A stretch of 64,000 nt of DNA from Paenibacillus helianthi (GTDB lineage Bacteria; Bacillota; Bacilli; Paenibacillales; Paenibacillaceae): assembly GCF_001909055.1 (NCBI RefSeq), contig NZ_LVWI01000092.1, forward strand, positions 62,001-126,000. The letters run 5' to 3'. Positions within the stretch are counted from its first letter, which is position 1; the number at the start of each line of letters is the position of its first letter. Below, in pieces: positions 9,819 through 18,847 of the stretch. Made by a program: the position numbers and the translations under genes. Below the pieces are notes generated by a model. The model did no database searches and was not told the origin of the DNA. It was given only the letters and a program-made list of their open reading frames with translations.

Positions 9819-12071
9819 TTACCAAGACCAATCCACTTCTGGTGCCCGGTTTTTCACTTCCACAATTCTTTCCGATTGTACCTGCCCATCCGAATTTGTG
9901 GATTTCCGGTCACCCGCTGTTACAAATTCATCTATCGTAGGTTGGCCAAATTCTTCAAACACGGTTAATCGCACTTCGTACTTACCTACTTGGCTCAATT
10001 CCATATTCAAGCGCTCTTGATTTGCATCACTATACATAACCCAAGTTTCGTTATTAAAATTACCATCATTATTTGAGTCATAGCGATACTCCCATACTCT
10101 CCGGCCAATGACATCTTTATCTGGCGAATAGGACATATCATCAATGGAGACAAGAGCTTTGTTAGCATTTTCCGGACTTCGGTAAGCTACACCAGCCATG
10201 GAAAAGTAATTTACTGGAACTTCATCAGGGACAATGGTAAATGTAATGGAAGTACTTGAAGAGTAGCCAAGTGTATTCTCCACATAAACTGCAGCCTTAT
10301 AGGTTCCGGGCTGTTTGAATAGCAGCTCTTTTGTCTCAAATTGTCCTAATGTTCCGCTATACTTAATGTCCGCATTTGAACCACCCGTAAGAGCAGTTAA
10401 AACAACATATGTTTTTTCTGGAACCAACGGAAAACGTGTGGGGCTGGTACTACTATTCGTGAGTATGACTTTCCGGTTTTGCTTTAACGTTCCCCCCACA
10501 CTTAAACGTGCGTATGGTTCGGGTTTGATTACTGTAATCTCTGTACTCGTGCTACCGAACATCGAATCATTATCCACAACGGTTAATAGAATATTGAACG
10601 TTTTACCAACATCCGATTGGCTATACCATGTAGTTCCATTTGGGGCATTTCCTATTTTTTCTTGCGCTCCAGATGTATCCCACCAATAATCTTTGATATA
10701 CCCATCGGGATCATAAGAACCATTCCCAAAGATTAAAACATCATCACCGGCCTTCACTTCACTAGGAGCTCTAATACTGGCGATAGGCGGCTTTCCTTTA
10801 GGGGCTGGTGGGTTTACAACAGGTGGAAAGGTGACTGTCGGAGTATTCTTGTATACCCCTGCCGAAGTTCTCAGTTTAACTTCTAGCGAATCAATCTCTC
10901 CTGCTTTGGTATAAACCTTTTTATTGAAACGCACGATTACTGACAAATCATAATTTTGAGTAAATTCTTCCCCTGAAAAATCAGCCGTGGCAATTTCAAA
11001 GTCAAACTCTTTGCTTGCCGTTAAGGACTTGGCATTTTCCTTTTTCGTCTGCAATGTCCCGTTTTGGTCTTTCTTTTTAGCATAAAACACCCATTCTTTG
11101 ATATTCGCTACATCTGAGTAGGCTTGTAGTTCACCTTTTACTGAGATTCGGACGGGTACTTTATCCGTGATTTTTGCGGGATTGGGATTGGGCTTAATGA
11201 GGGTAACGTCCCCTGTAAGGGTCGGTTCCGTGGGGAGATTGTAGTCGAAAGAAACATTGCCGCTGTATTTGTAGGAGGTTACGTTTGCGGAGGCGGTGAA
11301 ATAATAATTCAGCCATGTTCTGTAACGCCTTCCTGTAGCCCATCCGCCCTTCCAGCTATCGGGTAAATTCTCCGCATCATAGTTTGTAGCTGCTGCATCC
11401 GTTTTATAATAAATGATAAACTGACTGCCGTTCACAATATTATGACTAACATATTGGGGTGGAAGAGACTCCTTTAACACAGTTATTTGAACAGACGATT
11501 CTATGATGCTCACAGGGTCTATAACTTGGTCTACACTTTTGTTATACCATTTCAAGCCATCCCTAGACACATCCGACTTGGTTGCAATTGTCATGTCAGG
11601 GGGATCATCCCTAGGTACCCCCGAACCTAGACCATTTACATCATTATGCTTTTGAGTATTCGAATACTGATCCCACTGATTAATTTGCCAGCGTATTCCA
11701 TCTGAGTATCTCCAAATAGAGTTACCTGGTGTTGTAACAAAAGGGGCTTGCCATGAAGCATTATAGCCTAATATATTATCAATTCTTTGTTTTGCTTCTA
11801 CTCCTTTTAGTGTCACCTTCACTTTGCCATTTTCAATGGAGAGAGCCACTTTTTCATTTGTGCCATTATATTTTAACGATGACGTATTAATAGAAGAACC
11901 GGAGACTCCACTAGGCAAAGCTAAATAGTATGTCTGCTTGCTTTTAGTTCCAGTAAGTATTTCCGTTGGTATAGATATTGTCTTGTTTTGTGAATTCGCA
12001 GCCTTCATAGAAATCGGGATGCTAAGGAATAACAAGATAACGGCAAGTAAAGAAATGTATATTTTGTTCAT
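9819..12071 (-). CDS. Secreted PKD-domain protein
   Basis: A 750-residue exported protein. The signal peptide is MNKIYISLLAVILLFL to SMKAANS. The first 400 residues resemble no family I know. A PKD-type module starts near residue 425 (PPIASIRAPSEVKAGDD, then the SYDPDGYIKDYWWD core) and a second Ig-like module with the same type of DPDK/RVWEYRYDSN core is near 650-720. It ends in EVDWSW with no anchor. It starts 3 bp after the 198-residue gene and ends 12 bp before the 1279-residue gene, so the three form one transcription unit. Function is probably a surface or matrix protein. Confidence 0.7.
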   Translation of the reverse strand: MNKIYISLLAVILLFLSIPISMKAANSQNKTISIPTEILTGTKSKQTYYLALPSGVSGSSINTSSLKYNGTNEKVALSIENGKVKVTLKGVEAKQRIDNILGYNASWQAPFVTTPGNSIWRYSDGIRWQINQWDQYSNTQKHNDVNGLGSGVPRDDPPDMTIATKSDVSRDGLKWYNKSVDQVIDPVSIIESSVQITVLKESLPPQYVSHNIVNGSQFIIYYKTDAAATNYDAENLPDSWKGGWATGRRYRTWLNYYFTASANVTSYKYSGNVSFDYNLPTEPTLTGDVTLIKPNPNPAKITDKVPVRISVKGELQAYSDVANIKEWVFYAKKKDQNGTLQTKKENAKSLTASKEFDFEIATADFSGEEFTQNYDLSVIVRFNKKVYTKAGEIDSLEVKLRTSAGVYKNTPTVTFPPVVNPPAPKGKPPIASIRAPSEVKAGDDVLIFGNGSYDPDGYIKDYWWDTSGAQEKIGNAPNGTTWYSQSDVGKTFNILLTVVDNDSMFGSTSTEITVIKPEPYARLSVGGTLKQNRKVILTNSSTSPTRFPLVPEKTYVVLTALTGGSNADIKYSGTLGQFETKELLFKQPGTYKAAVYVENTLGYSSSTSITFTIVPDEVPVNYFSMAGVAYRSPENANKALVSIDDMSYSPDKDVIGRRVWEYRYDSNNDGNFNNETWVMYSDANQERLNMELSQVGKYEVRLTVFEEFGQPTIDEFVTAGDRKSTNSDGQVQSERIVEVKNRAPEVDWSW

Positions 12072-12074
12072 TTT

Positions 12075-12671
12075 TTAATCCTTTACAATTATTTCTTCAT
12101 CAAAACCGCCACCGACATAAGTACGAACAGCTATAAATGTTGGTTCTTTGAAATATCCATACATTTGATAAGTAGTTAATTTTTCACCCGGTTTTAATAC
12201 CCAAGTATTTAAAGCTTCTCTACTATTTACTACTTCAAATACTTTTTTAGGAGCTGGCCAATTAAGGTTATAACCATCGAAACATAAAAACCACTTATCT
12301 TGTTGGTCTTTAGCGTTTCGTTGCACAATCTTCTTGCTTTTATTTTCAATCGTAATTTTTGTCCATACCATATACTTAGTTGGAGTTTTGTAGAGACGAT
12401 CAATATATCCATATTTCTTCATCAGCGCCTGTGCATCATTGGAATTGACATCGTAAATCATTAACTTTTCCAGCGTATAGCTGAACCCTCCGGACGTAAT
12501 GGTCACCGGCAACTCAACTTCCTTTTTCAGACCAAACTTAAATAGGTTATCTCTGATAATCGGTGCAGGAGTTGCTTCAGCTGCATTTGCATTTGAAATC
12601 TCCCACTGACCTGCTACTGTACTGATTAACATTGTTGCTGCCATAATTGCTTTCATCATTGTCTTTTTCAT
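12075..12671 (-). CDS. Small secreted protein of unknown function (DUF4352-like immunoglobulin-type fold?)
   Basis: A 198-residue protein with a clear signal peptide (MKKTMMKAIMAATML to ANAAEA). The mature part contains ELPVTITSGGFSYTLEKLMIYD, then TKYMVWTKITIENKSKK and GEKLTTYQMYGYF. This pattern of a strand, a long-range interaction strand and a conserved NKSKK turn recalls the beta-sandwich proteins annotated DUF4352, but that is only a resemblance. It begins the three-gene secreted set (3 bp before the 750-residue gene). A degraded second copy of part of it lies just upstream (12753-12880). The TTT-rich leader has a typical AGGAGT ribosome site. Confidence 0.65.
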   Translation of the reverse strand: MKKTMMKAIMAATMLISTVAGQWEISNANAAEATPAPIIRDNLFKFGLKKEVELPVTITSGGFSYTLEKLMIYDVNSNDAQALMKKYGYIDRLYKTPTKYMVWTKITIENKSKKIVQRNAKDQQDKWFLCFDGYNLNWPAPKKVFEVVNSREALNTWVLKPGEKLTTYQMYGYFKEPTFIAVRTYVGGGFDEEIIVKD

Positions 12672-12752
12672 CTTCGAACACTCCTGTTATTGTATTTGGA
12701 TGCAGCCTGCTAAGGCTCGCCTCAGATCATAATTACCAATCCGAATGCTAAA

Positions 12753-12880
12753 TCACTTTTTACTCGTAGTATCAGTCTCCAGCTTTGGAGAAAAAGCACC
12801 AATCATTATCTTCTCCAACGTATAACTCAACCACGAGTCATCACAGTAGCCGGTAACTCATATCCTTCATAAGTCCATAC
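12753..12880 (-). pseudogene. Degraded partial copy of the neighbouring 198-residue secreted-protein gene
   Basis: On the minus strand this stretch encodes YELPATVMTRG, a frame break, then LSYTLEKIMIGAF and a stop at 12755-12753. It aligns with ELPVTITSGG and FSYTLEKLMIYD of the intact gene at 12075-12671, and the DNA is clearly alignable over about 65 bp. No start codon or signal peptide precedes it. It is read as the remnant of a tandem duplicate or of a related gene. Confidence 0.6.
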
Positions 12881-12910
12881 TTTGAAATATTATCCATTCT
12901 AATTGAATGA

Positions 12911-13408
12911 TTAATCATTCATCTTATACTCCTGCACAGCAGGAACGATGATGGCCTCCTGAACCTTCGCCCGGGAGATGAGCACCGGATGGGTCGTCTC
13001 AATAACGGCAATTACCGACGGACCTTGTATGTATTTAGTGATACCATAGTTGCTATCCTCGTAGAGAAAAGGAAAAGTAACTCCGCTGGATTGATCGACA
13101 ATGTCGAACTTTACAATTTTCACTTGAGTTTGAAGCCTGCTGCCCGCCAGAGGGGACAGGCCGTCGTCCAGTCCCAGATTCGCTCGAAGGGATTGCCGGA
13201 ATGTGGCAAAAGCTTCAGCGGGATCGATGATCAGACGGCCTTGTGCCCGTGCGGACTCATTAAGCTCCTGTGATGCGTCATGGACGGCTATGTTATTAGC
13301 ATCCTTGAGCATGCTGCGTAGCATGTCCCATTCCTGATTCTGAATCTGAAAAAACCAGGAATAGACGAAGATCAGTAGAACAAACGCCAGCTTAATAATA
13401 TAGTCCAT
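12911..13408 (-). CDS. TadE-like pseudopilin, Tad-like locus 1
   Basis: A 165-residue protein with one N-terminal membrane helix (about residues 5-22, LAFVLLIFVYSWFF) and an extracellular remainder, the layout of TadE/TadF pseudopilins. No G/xxxxE prepilin cleavage motif precedes the helix. It is the last gene of the Tad-like run, 20 bp after the 126-residue gene. The ATG at 13408 is used. Assignment rests on topology and context, not on strong sequence identity. Confidence 0.55.
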   Translation of the reverse strand: MDYIIKLAFVLLIFVYSWFFQIQNQEWDMLRSMLKDANNIAVHDASQELNESARAQGRLIIDPAEAFATFRQSLRANLGLDDGLSPLAGSRLQTQVKIVKFDIVDQSSGVTFPFLYEDSNYGITKYIQGPSVIAVIETTHPVLISRAKVQEAIIVPAVQEYKMND

Positions 13409-13428
13409 AGATTAGGCTCATCCCTTAA

Positions 13429-13809
13429 TCAGTCGAGATACTCACTCATGATAGAACCGTGCCCGTAATAACGCGTGGGCTGGGCCACTCCGGAAAAATT
13501 ATACGGGAAAAGATTCATTCGTGGTGCTGAGATATACACATCCATGCGGCGCTTGCGTTCCTGAACAGTTTCCGTGCTGCTTGTGATATGAATCGAAGCC
13601 TCAGGAAATCCAACAGCCTTTAGATTCGCGATGACCTCACTTTTCATTGAAGCCGTGACCATCCCCTCCGTTGCCGCTTTTTGCGTAATATAGGAGGTAT
13701 TGGCCTTGACCTGCAAATCGAGCAGATAATCAATGTAGGTGAAGATGGGCTGCAGGATAATGAACAAGACAAGCCACATGAATAATGCCCGGAGAACGGT
13801 AGCTTTCAA
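13429..13809 (-). CDS. TadE/TadF-like minor pilin, Tad-like locus 1
   Basis: A 126-residue protein with one N-terminal hydrophobic segment (MKATVLRALFMWLVLFIILQ) followed by an extracellular domain with the AATEGMVTASMKSEVIANLK helix and a beta segment. The start is TTG at 13809 with a GAGGGGG site upstream; the site overlaps the end of the micro-pilin gene at 13825, so translation is probably coupled. No prepilin peptidase site is visible. Role inferred from topology and position between the micro-pilins and the 165-residue TadE-like protein. Confidence 0.5.
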   Translation of the reverse strand: MKATVLRALFMWLVLFIILQPIFTYIDYLLDLQVKANTSYITQKAATEGMVTASMKSEVIANLKAVGFPEASIHITSSTETVQERKRRMDVYISAPRMNLFPYNFSGVAQPTRYYGHGSIMSEYLD

Positions 13810-13824
13810 TGCCTACGCCCCCTC

Positions 13825-13968
13825 TTAATACTGCTCGACTTGTTTGGTGTGTGTGATGATATCGTCCTGGCTGCTGCCGATAATGTTAGTTGCCGCTGCG
13901 ATGAACATGCCCGCAATCACAAAACCGATAGCCAGAAACATTGCGACTGATATGGAGTCTTTTTTCAT
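13825..13968 (-). CDS. Micro-pilin-like membrane peptide 2, Tad-like locus 1
   Basis: A 47-residue open frame: MKKDSISVAMFLAIGF, a hydrophobic helix to about residue 30, then a short polar tail ending VEQY. It is a clear paralogue of the next gene upstream, which begins MKKDAISTGLFIAIGF. The ATG at 13968 lies five bases after the upstream stop (13976-13974), pointing to translational coupling rather than an independent ribosome site. Conservation of the paired N termini argues that this is a real gene. It likely forms the filament or a membrane subunit of locus 1. Confidence 0.65.
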   Translation of the reverse strand: MKKDSISVAMFLAIGFVIAGMFIAAATNIIGSSQDDIITHTKQVEQY

Positions 13969-13973
13969 CGTGA

Positions 13974-14186
13974 TTAGACCGAAGTGTGGAACTGGGTCTG
14001 GGCGAGTGTAGCCGATGGCCCGTCCTCTACCGGTTGCACCATAGTGACGCCTGGTATGGTTGGTCTGTTGTCGTCCGCAGAGTTAATGACATCCCGAACA
14101 ACCGGAATCAAAATGGCAATTACGATGGCAACACACAGGAATCCGATAGCGATGAACAATCCAGTAGAAATGGCGTCTTTTTTCAT
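13974..14186 (-). CDS. Micro-pilin-like membrane peptide 1, Tad-like locus 1
   Basis: A 70-residue protein with start MKKDAISTGLFIAIGF, a hydrophobic helix (about 9-32) and a proline-rich tail. The frame also opens seven codons upstream, but the GGGAG site lies just before the ATG at 14186, and this start matches the paralogue at 13825-13968. Unlike Flp pilins there is no glycine-cleavage site with Glu at +5; the charged leader is only four residues. It follows the TadC gene, the usual location of pilin genes in compact Tad loci. Confidence 0.65.
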   Translation of the reverse strand: MKKDAISTGLFIAIGFLCVAIVIAILIPVVRDVINSADDNRPTIPGVTMVQPVEDGPSATLAQTQFHTSV

Positions 14187-14265
14187 TGTTAATATCTCCC
14201 TTTTCATTTTATATTTTTAAATGATTCTTGAATATAGAAAATTTCATACGATGCAATTCACCCAC

Positions 14266-15135
14266 TCACTGAAACATCCCCACCCCATTGAAGTTGCCTT
14301 TGATTAGCAAAATGTACTGCATTGCCAGCGACACAATCATTAGGAAAGTGGCGATGGAGGGAATCACGTTGATGATGGTGGAGACGTCTCCGATGAAGGA
14401 CCATTTTTTCAAATACTGATCACTGGAGATCTTGGTAATGATCTTGCCTTGCTCCCGCAAATAATTGGCTGCTTCCGTATCATCGTCCATCCCCTCCGTA
14501 GCCAGCAGAATAGAACGGATATCGTTGATAAAAGCGTGATTGTCCGGGAATTTACCGCAGAACCATTCAATCGCCCGTTCAGTCCCTTCATCGACTGCAC
14601 GTTCGGACAGCTCATACAGATCCTGGCGAATGTAATTAAAATGTCCGGCCGTTCCGGCGCAAAAAGCTCCAAACTGCACGTAACCCCGCTTGCGCAGCCG
14701 ATTGTTCTCATAGAGCCGGATGAAGGAGATCAACTCACCGTCTTTTTGAATAAGGGTCTTCTGATGTAGCCAGGCGAGCAGCCACCCCAGCGGAAGATAT
14801 CTTAACGGACTGGTGATCAACAGAATCAGAGCAGCAACAAGTAGATCATAGATAGAAAAAGATTCCGAACGCAGGAAGTCTCCTGCCCCCTGAACCAACA
14901 AATAGATCATTGCGGCCGAATAGCGGAACAGTGTGATTTTGCCTGCGGAAAGGGTTAGTCCGCTGTTATTCAACAGCAGCTGCAGCCGCTCATTGTGCAT
15001 CCGTTCTCCGAGTATCTTCCACCTTGTACCCAGCCGAAGCAGATAACGCTCCTGTCTTGAACTGCTACTCACAAAAACCAGCAACGAAAGATATACAATT
15101 CCCAGTACAGCAATCAAAAGTAAGAGTCTGTCCAT
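14266..15135 (-). CDS. TadC-like inner-membrane platform protein, locus 1
   Basis: A 289-residue membrane protein with hydrophobic segments at about 2-22, near 75-90, 93-115 and 260-282, and a cytoplasmic helical domain between. That is the layout of TadC (type II secretion F-like) platform proteins. It is paired with the TadB-like protein upstream (15 bp gap) and downstream of CpaF. The sequence is divergent from the TadC of the second locus (29944-30816), so the two loci are not a recent duplication. ATG at 15135. Confidence 0.68.
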   Translation of the reverse strand: MDRLLLLIAVLGIVYLSLLVFVSSSSRQERYLLRLGTRWKILGERMHNERLQLLLNNSGLTLSAGKITLFRYSAAMIYLLVQGAGDFLRSESFSIYDLLVAALILLITSPLRYLPLGWLLAWLHQKTLIQKDGELISFIRLYENNRLRKRGYVQFGAFCAGTAGHFNYIRQDLYELSERAVDEGTERAIEWFCGKFPDNHAFINDIRSILLATEGMDDDTEAANYLREQGKIITKISSDQYLKKWSFIGDVSTIINVIPSIATFLMIVSLAMQYILLIKGNFNGVGMFQ

Positions 15136-15150
15136 AATTCATTCATCACC

Positions 15151-16200
15151 TTAGTGGTAGTCCAGCTTTGGCCTGGCGAGTATGGTACTGATCATGAAAG
15201 AGATGAACAGTCCAGCAATAATAATCATCAAAAACGTCAAACCCACAGTGGTCTGAAACTGCAATTTGAAATAAACATCCGGCTTCAGCATGTAAATAAA
15301 CGTACCGACGGATGATACGAGAACCACCAGATTGCCGTACAGTCCAAGACTAATCGCGTCCCTGCTGCCCGCCTTCACTGTCAGGATCGTCTCCCGCTGC
15401 TGCTCCATGGAGCGGCTTAGCATCATAAGCGTGTTCTTCAGATAACGGGTGCCCTCTTTCTCGCAGTAGAGCAAATCCGAGACAAATTCCACGGCAAAGG
15501 TAGTTCCAATAGCCCCCGCAAACCGCTCTGCCTCACGGGTCAGCTCCCGTTCATTGCTATAGTTGGAGAAGGCCGCTCCCAGCAGTCTCAGCGGGGTTTT
15601 CAGCACACTTTCTTCCGTTAAGAATTCAGCGGTTTTGGTTAAAATCGAGTCTACCGACAGGTGAGTAAATTTGGTGGCGATTTTGATCACATCCAATAGA
15701 TCGTAGCTCCCGCGCACCTTGCGTTGAGCATAGAGGTATCTCGTCCGCAAATAAGGAATACTGGCTGCAATGACTGCAACAAAGAGCGGGAAGCGCCAAT
15801 TCCCCTGAACCGGAATCCGTTCATCGAAGCTGATGCCCTCCAAAAACGGATTACTGAAGCTCAAATGTCCCGGCAGTTCGCTTAGGGTCAGCATTCCCGA
15901 GAGAAACACGGCGCTGAACAGAAACAACGTGTGAATCAAAAAACGCGTGACACTAATCCCCGGCTCATACTTACGCTTAGCAAAATAGAGCAGATCGTCC
16001 AAATGCCGGTACAGCCACCTCCGCTTTTTATTGCTGCTGACCCTTTTACCAAAAAGACTAATCCGCAGGCTCATCCGCTGGTCGATCTTTTGTCCAAGCT
16101 GCCTTAGATGCCTCTCAATGAGCGGCTTCACCAGCAGCCACAGGCCACCGGCAATCAATAAATGAAAGGCAACCTGAAGCACATAAAATAACAGCTCCAT
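15151..16200 (-). CDS. TadB-like inner-membrane platform protein, locus 1
   Basis: A 349-residue membrane protein with helices near 5-25, 90-108, 135-150 and a C-terminal pair (about 285-340: LYGNLVVLVSSVGTFIYML, then VGLTFLMIIIAGLFISF). The central cytoplasmic part contains the type II secretion F-like core with LLGAAFSNYSNERELTREAERFA. It sits between CpaF and TadC homologues as in all Tad operons, and serves as the rotor/platform for the ATPase. ATG at 16200; 17 bp after the CpaF gene. Confidence 0.7.
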   Translation of the reverse strand: MELLFYVLQVAFHLLIAGGLWLLVKPLIERHLRQLGQKIDQRMSLRISLFGKRVSSNKKRRWLYRHLDDLLYFAKRKYEPGISVTRFLIHTLFLFSAVFLSGMLTLSELPGHLSFSNPFLEGISFDERIPVQGNWRFPLFVAVIAASIPYLRTRYLYAQRKVRGSYDLLDVIKIATKFTHLSVDSILTKTAEFLTEESVLKTPLRLLGAAFSNYSNERELTREAERFAGAIGTTFAVEFVSDLLYCEKEGTRYLKNTLMMLSRSMEQQRETILTVKAGSRDAISLGLYGNLVVLVSSVGTFIYMLKPDVYFKLQFQTTVGLTFLMIIIAGLFISFMISTILARPKLDYH

Positions 16201-16217
16201 ACGCTCTCCCCCTCATT

Positions 16218-17765
16218 TCATTCGTTCAGGACAATCTTAGACTTGAGACTCTCCTTCAGCGGTCCGTCCATCGGTTTCAGCGCAGCCAGATGCCCAAGCT
16301 CCTGCAGAAACACCCGCGAAGCGCGCGGATTTTTCTTCTTCATCTTCTGCATCAGGCCGGCCGTCAGCTTGTCGTTGTAGCTCCAGGCGGACTCTTCTTC
16401 TTCCCAGCGCATCAGATCATTGGCAAATACGGAGTTGGCCGCTTCGTCATAGTACACCTCTGAGATCCGGGCCAGCCGCTTTTTTCCGTCCGCTACACTT
16501 TCCAGAATAAACACCAGCTCACAGGACTTCAGCGCAGAGATCAGATGGCCCTTCAGGCTGCCGCCGATCCGGGTGGACACCGCAAAAGCGCCCTGATAAG
16601 GAATATCTTCCGAATCCACCGTATGAAAGGTTCCTGTAATCCCGTCATAGCCCTTTTCACCGCTCCACAGATAAAATTCCCATTCGTTATACCGCATTTC
16701 CGTCATATAGAGAATGTTCGGATCATGCCGCAGCGACTCTACCCCAACCTCCATCAATTCCTCATTGGCTGCCTGGATCGGGATAATCCGATGGCCTTTG
16801 ATCTGATACGGCAAAATCGACTCCGGATGCTTTTCGATCATCACGACTCCCATGCAGGAAGAGGAACCGAGCAACTGCTCACCTACAACCGTGTTGGCAA
16901 AAGTGGTTTTACCTGATCCGATTGCACCGGCGATAATGGTGTTGCGGAACGTACCCGACAGCGCGCGGATCAGCTCAATAGCTTCTGCAGGGATACATTC
17001 GGTACCGGCCTGATCCTCCAGATCCAGGAACTCCACTACCTGCCGCCGCAGCGAGATCGTGGTGAAGCCCTCCCACACCCTGGGCGATACCCAAATCGCG
17101 AGCCGGATGAAGCGGCCGGGCCAGAGGGGATCATCCATTTTGAACTCGACGGAGGGGTTATCCTTGTTGAGTTTTTTGTTGGGGTCGCTTTTCAGCAAGG
17201 AACGTTTGAGCTGTTCAACCCGGTCCAGTGAAGGCATCTCATAGGGATACACCACAAATTTCCCGCGATGGTTATAAAAAATCTGACGTCCGATCATCTG
17301 CAGCCCGGTAGATTCGCTATAGGCCCGGTCAGTGAACCAGCGGTAGGCAGGTCCAAATCCCTTCCATTCGTGAAACAGCGCCTCTGCCGCTGTCCCGTAG
17401 GCATCCGGCACTTTGCCGGTAAACGGTGTTTTGCGCAGATATTTCTCGATCTCATTCATAAAAAAGCTAACGGCCTGCGGATCCCCGATCAGCGCCTTTG
17501 CATTTAGCTCAAAGTACCCGTCGTCCTCTCGCTCCAGCTCGGCGTTCATGTCATTTTTCATTTTTTGCAGAAAACCGTAAAAGTCCTCCTTGCCCGGCTT
17601 GCAGGTACTCAGCACTTTTTGCTTCAGTGAAAACAGCCTATGGTTATCCTGTAGAATCGGCAGCCGCAACGGCTCATGTACATGTTCCAACGCTCCGACT
17701 TCAAGCTTCGTCTCCTTCTGCTGCTTCCAACTTGCCGGCCATACCTCATCCCGATATTCAATCAT
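16218..17765 (-). CDS. CpaF/TadA-family secretion ATPase, divergent, locus 1
   Basis: A 515-residue hexameric ATPase expected to power pilus assembly or secretion. Walker A GAIGSGKTTF is intact (coding near 16910-16940) and a histidine box TGTFHTVDS is present. The usual CpaF Walker-B block GEVRGAE is replaced by MTEMRYNEWEF, so this is a divergent branch. The long N-terminal domain has no recognised motif. It overlaps the CpaE-like gene upstream by four bases (ATGA) and is followed by TadB after 17 bp. Compare the canonical CpaF at 31625-32857. Confidence 0.8.
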   Translation of the reverse strand: MIEYRDEVWPASWKQQKETKLEVGALEHVHEPLRLPILQDNHRLFSLKQKVLSTCKPGKEDFYGFLQKMKNDMNAELEREDDGYFELNAKALIGDPQAVSFFMNEIEKYLRKTPFTGKVPDAYGTAAEALFHEWKGFGPAYRWFTDRAYSESTGLQMIGRQIFYNHRGKFVVYPYEMPSLDRVEQLKRSLLKSDPNKKLNKDNPSVEFKMDDPLWPGRFIRLAIWVSPRVWEGFTTISLRRQVVEFLDLEDQAGTECIPAEAIELIRALSGTFRNTIIAGAIGSGKTTFANTVVGEQLLGSSSCMGVVMIEKHPESILPYQIKGHRIIPIQAANEELMEVGVESLRHDPNILYMTEMRYNEWEFYLWSGEKGYDGITGTFHTVDSEDIPYQGAFAVSTRIGGSLKGHLISALKSCELVFILESVADGKKRLARISEVYYDEAANSVFANDLMRWEEEESAWSYNDKLTAGLMQKMKKKNPRASRVFLQELGHLAALKPMDGPLKESLKSKIVLNE

Positions 17766-18826
17766 TGAAAAATCCCCTTCTTTCGGGCTTCCGGTGCCAT
17801 ACCGAGGGATACCAGCAGCGCGTGAACCTTGTCGTCCACCTGCTGCAGCTCTCTTTTGCCCAGTGGAAGACTGTCCTGAAATGGCTGGTAATAGGGCAAC
17901 TCAAGCAAAATCTCACTGCCGAAGCGGAGGGCCAAATTCTTAGGTGAGCTCATTTCCTCCACATTGCTGCGGTTGATGATCCACTGGAAATCCTGCGGAT
18001 GCAGATCCATGTGTCCGGCAAGCTCCATGAGCGGCTGAAGGCGGTACTCATGCTTCGGATGCGTAACCATCATGCGCAGAGCCGTTTTCTGCATCCCCAC
18101 ATACCATGCGGCACTCTCGGGAATGGACCCGAAGTCGGCGACTACCACATCGGCATTCCCGGCGGCTTGGGTAAGCAGATACTCAATCTCCTCCTCCTGG
18201 TAATCCTGAACACTTAAATAATCAAAATTGCCCGGCAAATAGGCGTACCCCTCCTGCTTAACCAGACTTTCAAAGTCCGCTGCCTGGAGCATTTTACCGG
18301 TCATCCGGGGGCGCAGCCTGTCGAGGCTGATGGCCGTCTTACGGTCGAATCCGGGATCATACAGATCAAGTCCGAGCAGAATCACACGTTGGCCAGCAGC
18401 GGCAATCCGCCGGGCGAATAATTTGGCGATACTCGTACAACCGATACCAGGACCGGAGCCGAAAAATCCGACGAGATTACCGCGCTCTTCATGCTCATCC
18501 TCCAGAATGTAGCGCAGCTTCTCCACAATCGCTGAAGAGGTCGCACGGGGCGGGATAAAGAAGATCCCCAGACTTTCACATAACATATGAATAGCCTGAT
18601 AGCTCCTTACCCCCTTTTGCCGGTAAATATATAATATGGAGGAGTTCGGATAACCCTGCCGCAGTTCACTTAAGCCTGAAACGGGCACCTGTTCGCTTGT
18701 AACCATTAGCATCTGCCCCTGAGTCTGTGAAGGCTCGGGCAGGACATTCTGCGTAACCACCGTGAATCCGGCAAGCTTGAGCTCATTGATGGTCAGCTGA
18801 TCCATCCCATAACTGAATATTTTCAT
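17762..18826 (-). CDS. CpaE/TadZ-like P-loop protein with degenerate Walker A, locus 1
   Basis: A 354-residue protein with an N-terminal receiver-like region (1-110) and a MinD/ParA-type domain. The P-loop reads GFFGSGPGIGCTSIA: the position of the invariant P-loop lysine is Cys, so ATP hydrolysis is unlikely. Later elements are recognisable (LLGLDLYDPGFD, and VVADFGSIPES in place of the Walker B/switch). TadZ proteins localise the Tad machine at the pole, and ATPase-dead versions are known in the family. ATG at 18826 has a strong AGGAGGAG site. It overlaps cpaF by four bases. Confidence 0.75.
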   Translation of the reverse strand: MKIFSYGMDQLTINELKLAGFTVVTQNVLPEPSQTQGQMLMVTSEQVPVSGLSELRQGYPNSSILYIYRQKGVRSYQAIHMLCESLGIFFIPPRATSSAIVEKLRYILEDEHEERGNLVGFFGSGPGIGCTSIAKLFARRIAAAGQRVILLGLDLYDPGFDRKTAISLDRLRPRMTGKMLQAADFESLVKQEGYAYLPGNFDYLSVQDYQEEEIEYLLTQAAGNADVVVADFGSIPESAAWYVGMQKTALRMMVTHPKHEYRLQPLMELAGHMDLHPQDFQWIINRSNVEEMSSPKNLALRFGSEILLELPYYQPFQDSLPLGKRELQQVDDKVHALLVSLGMAPEARKKGIFQ

Positions 18827-18847
18827 TTCATTCTCCTCCTTTCCCTT

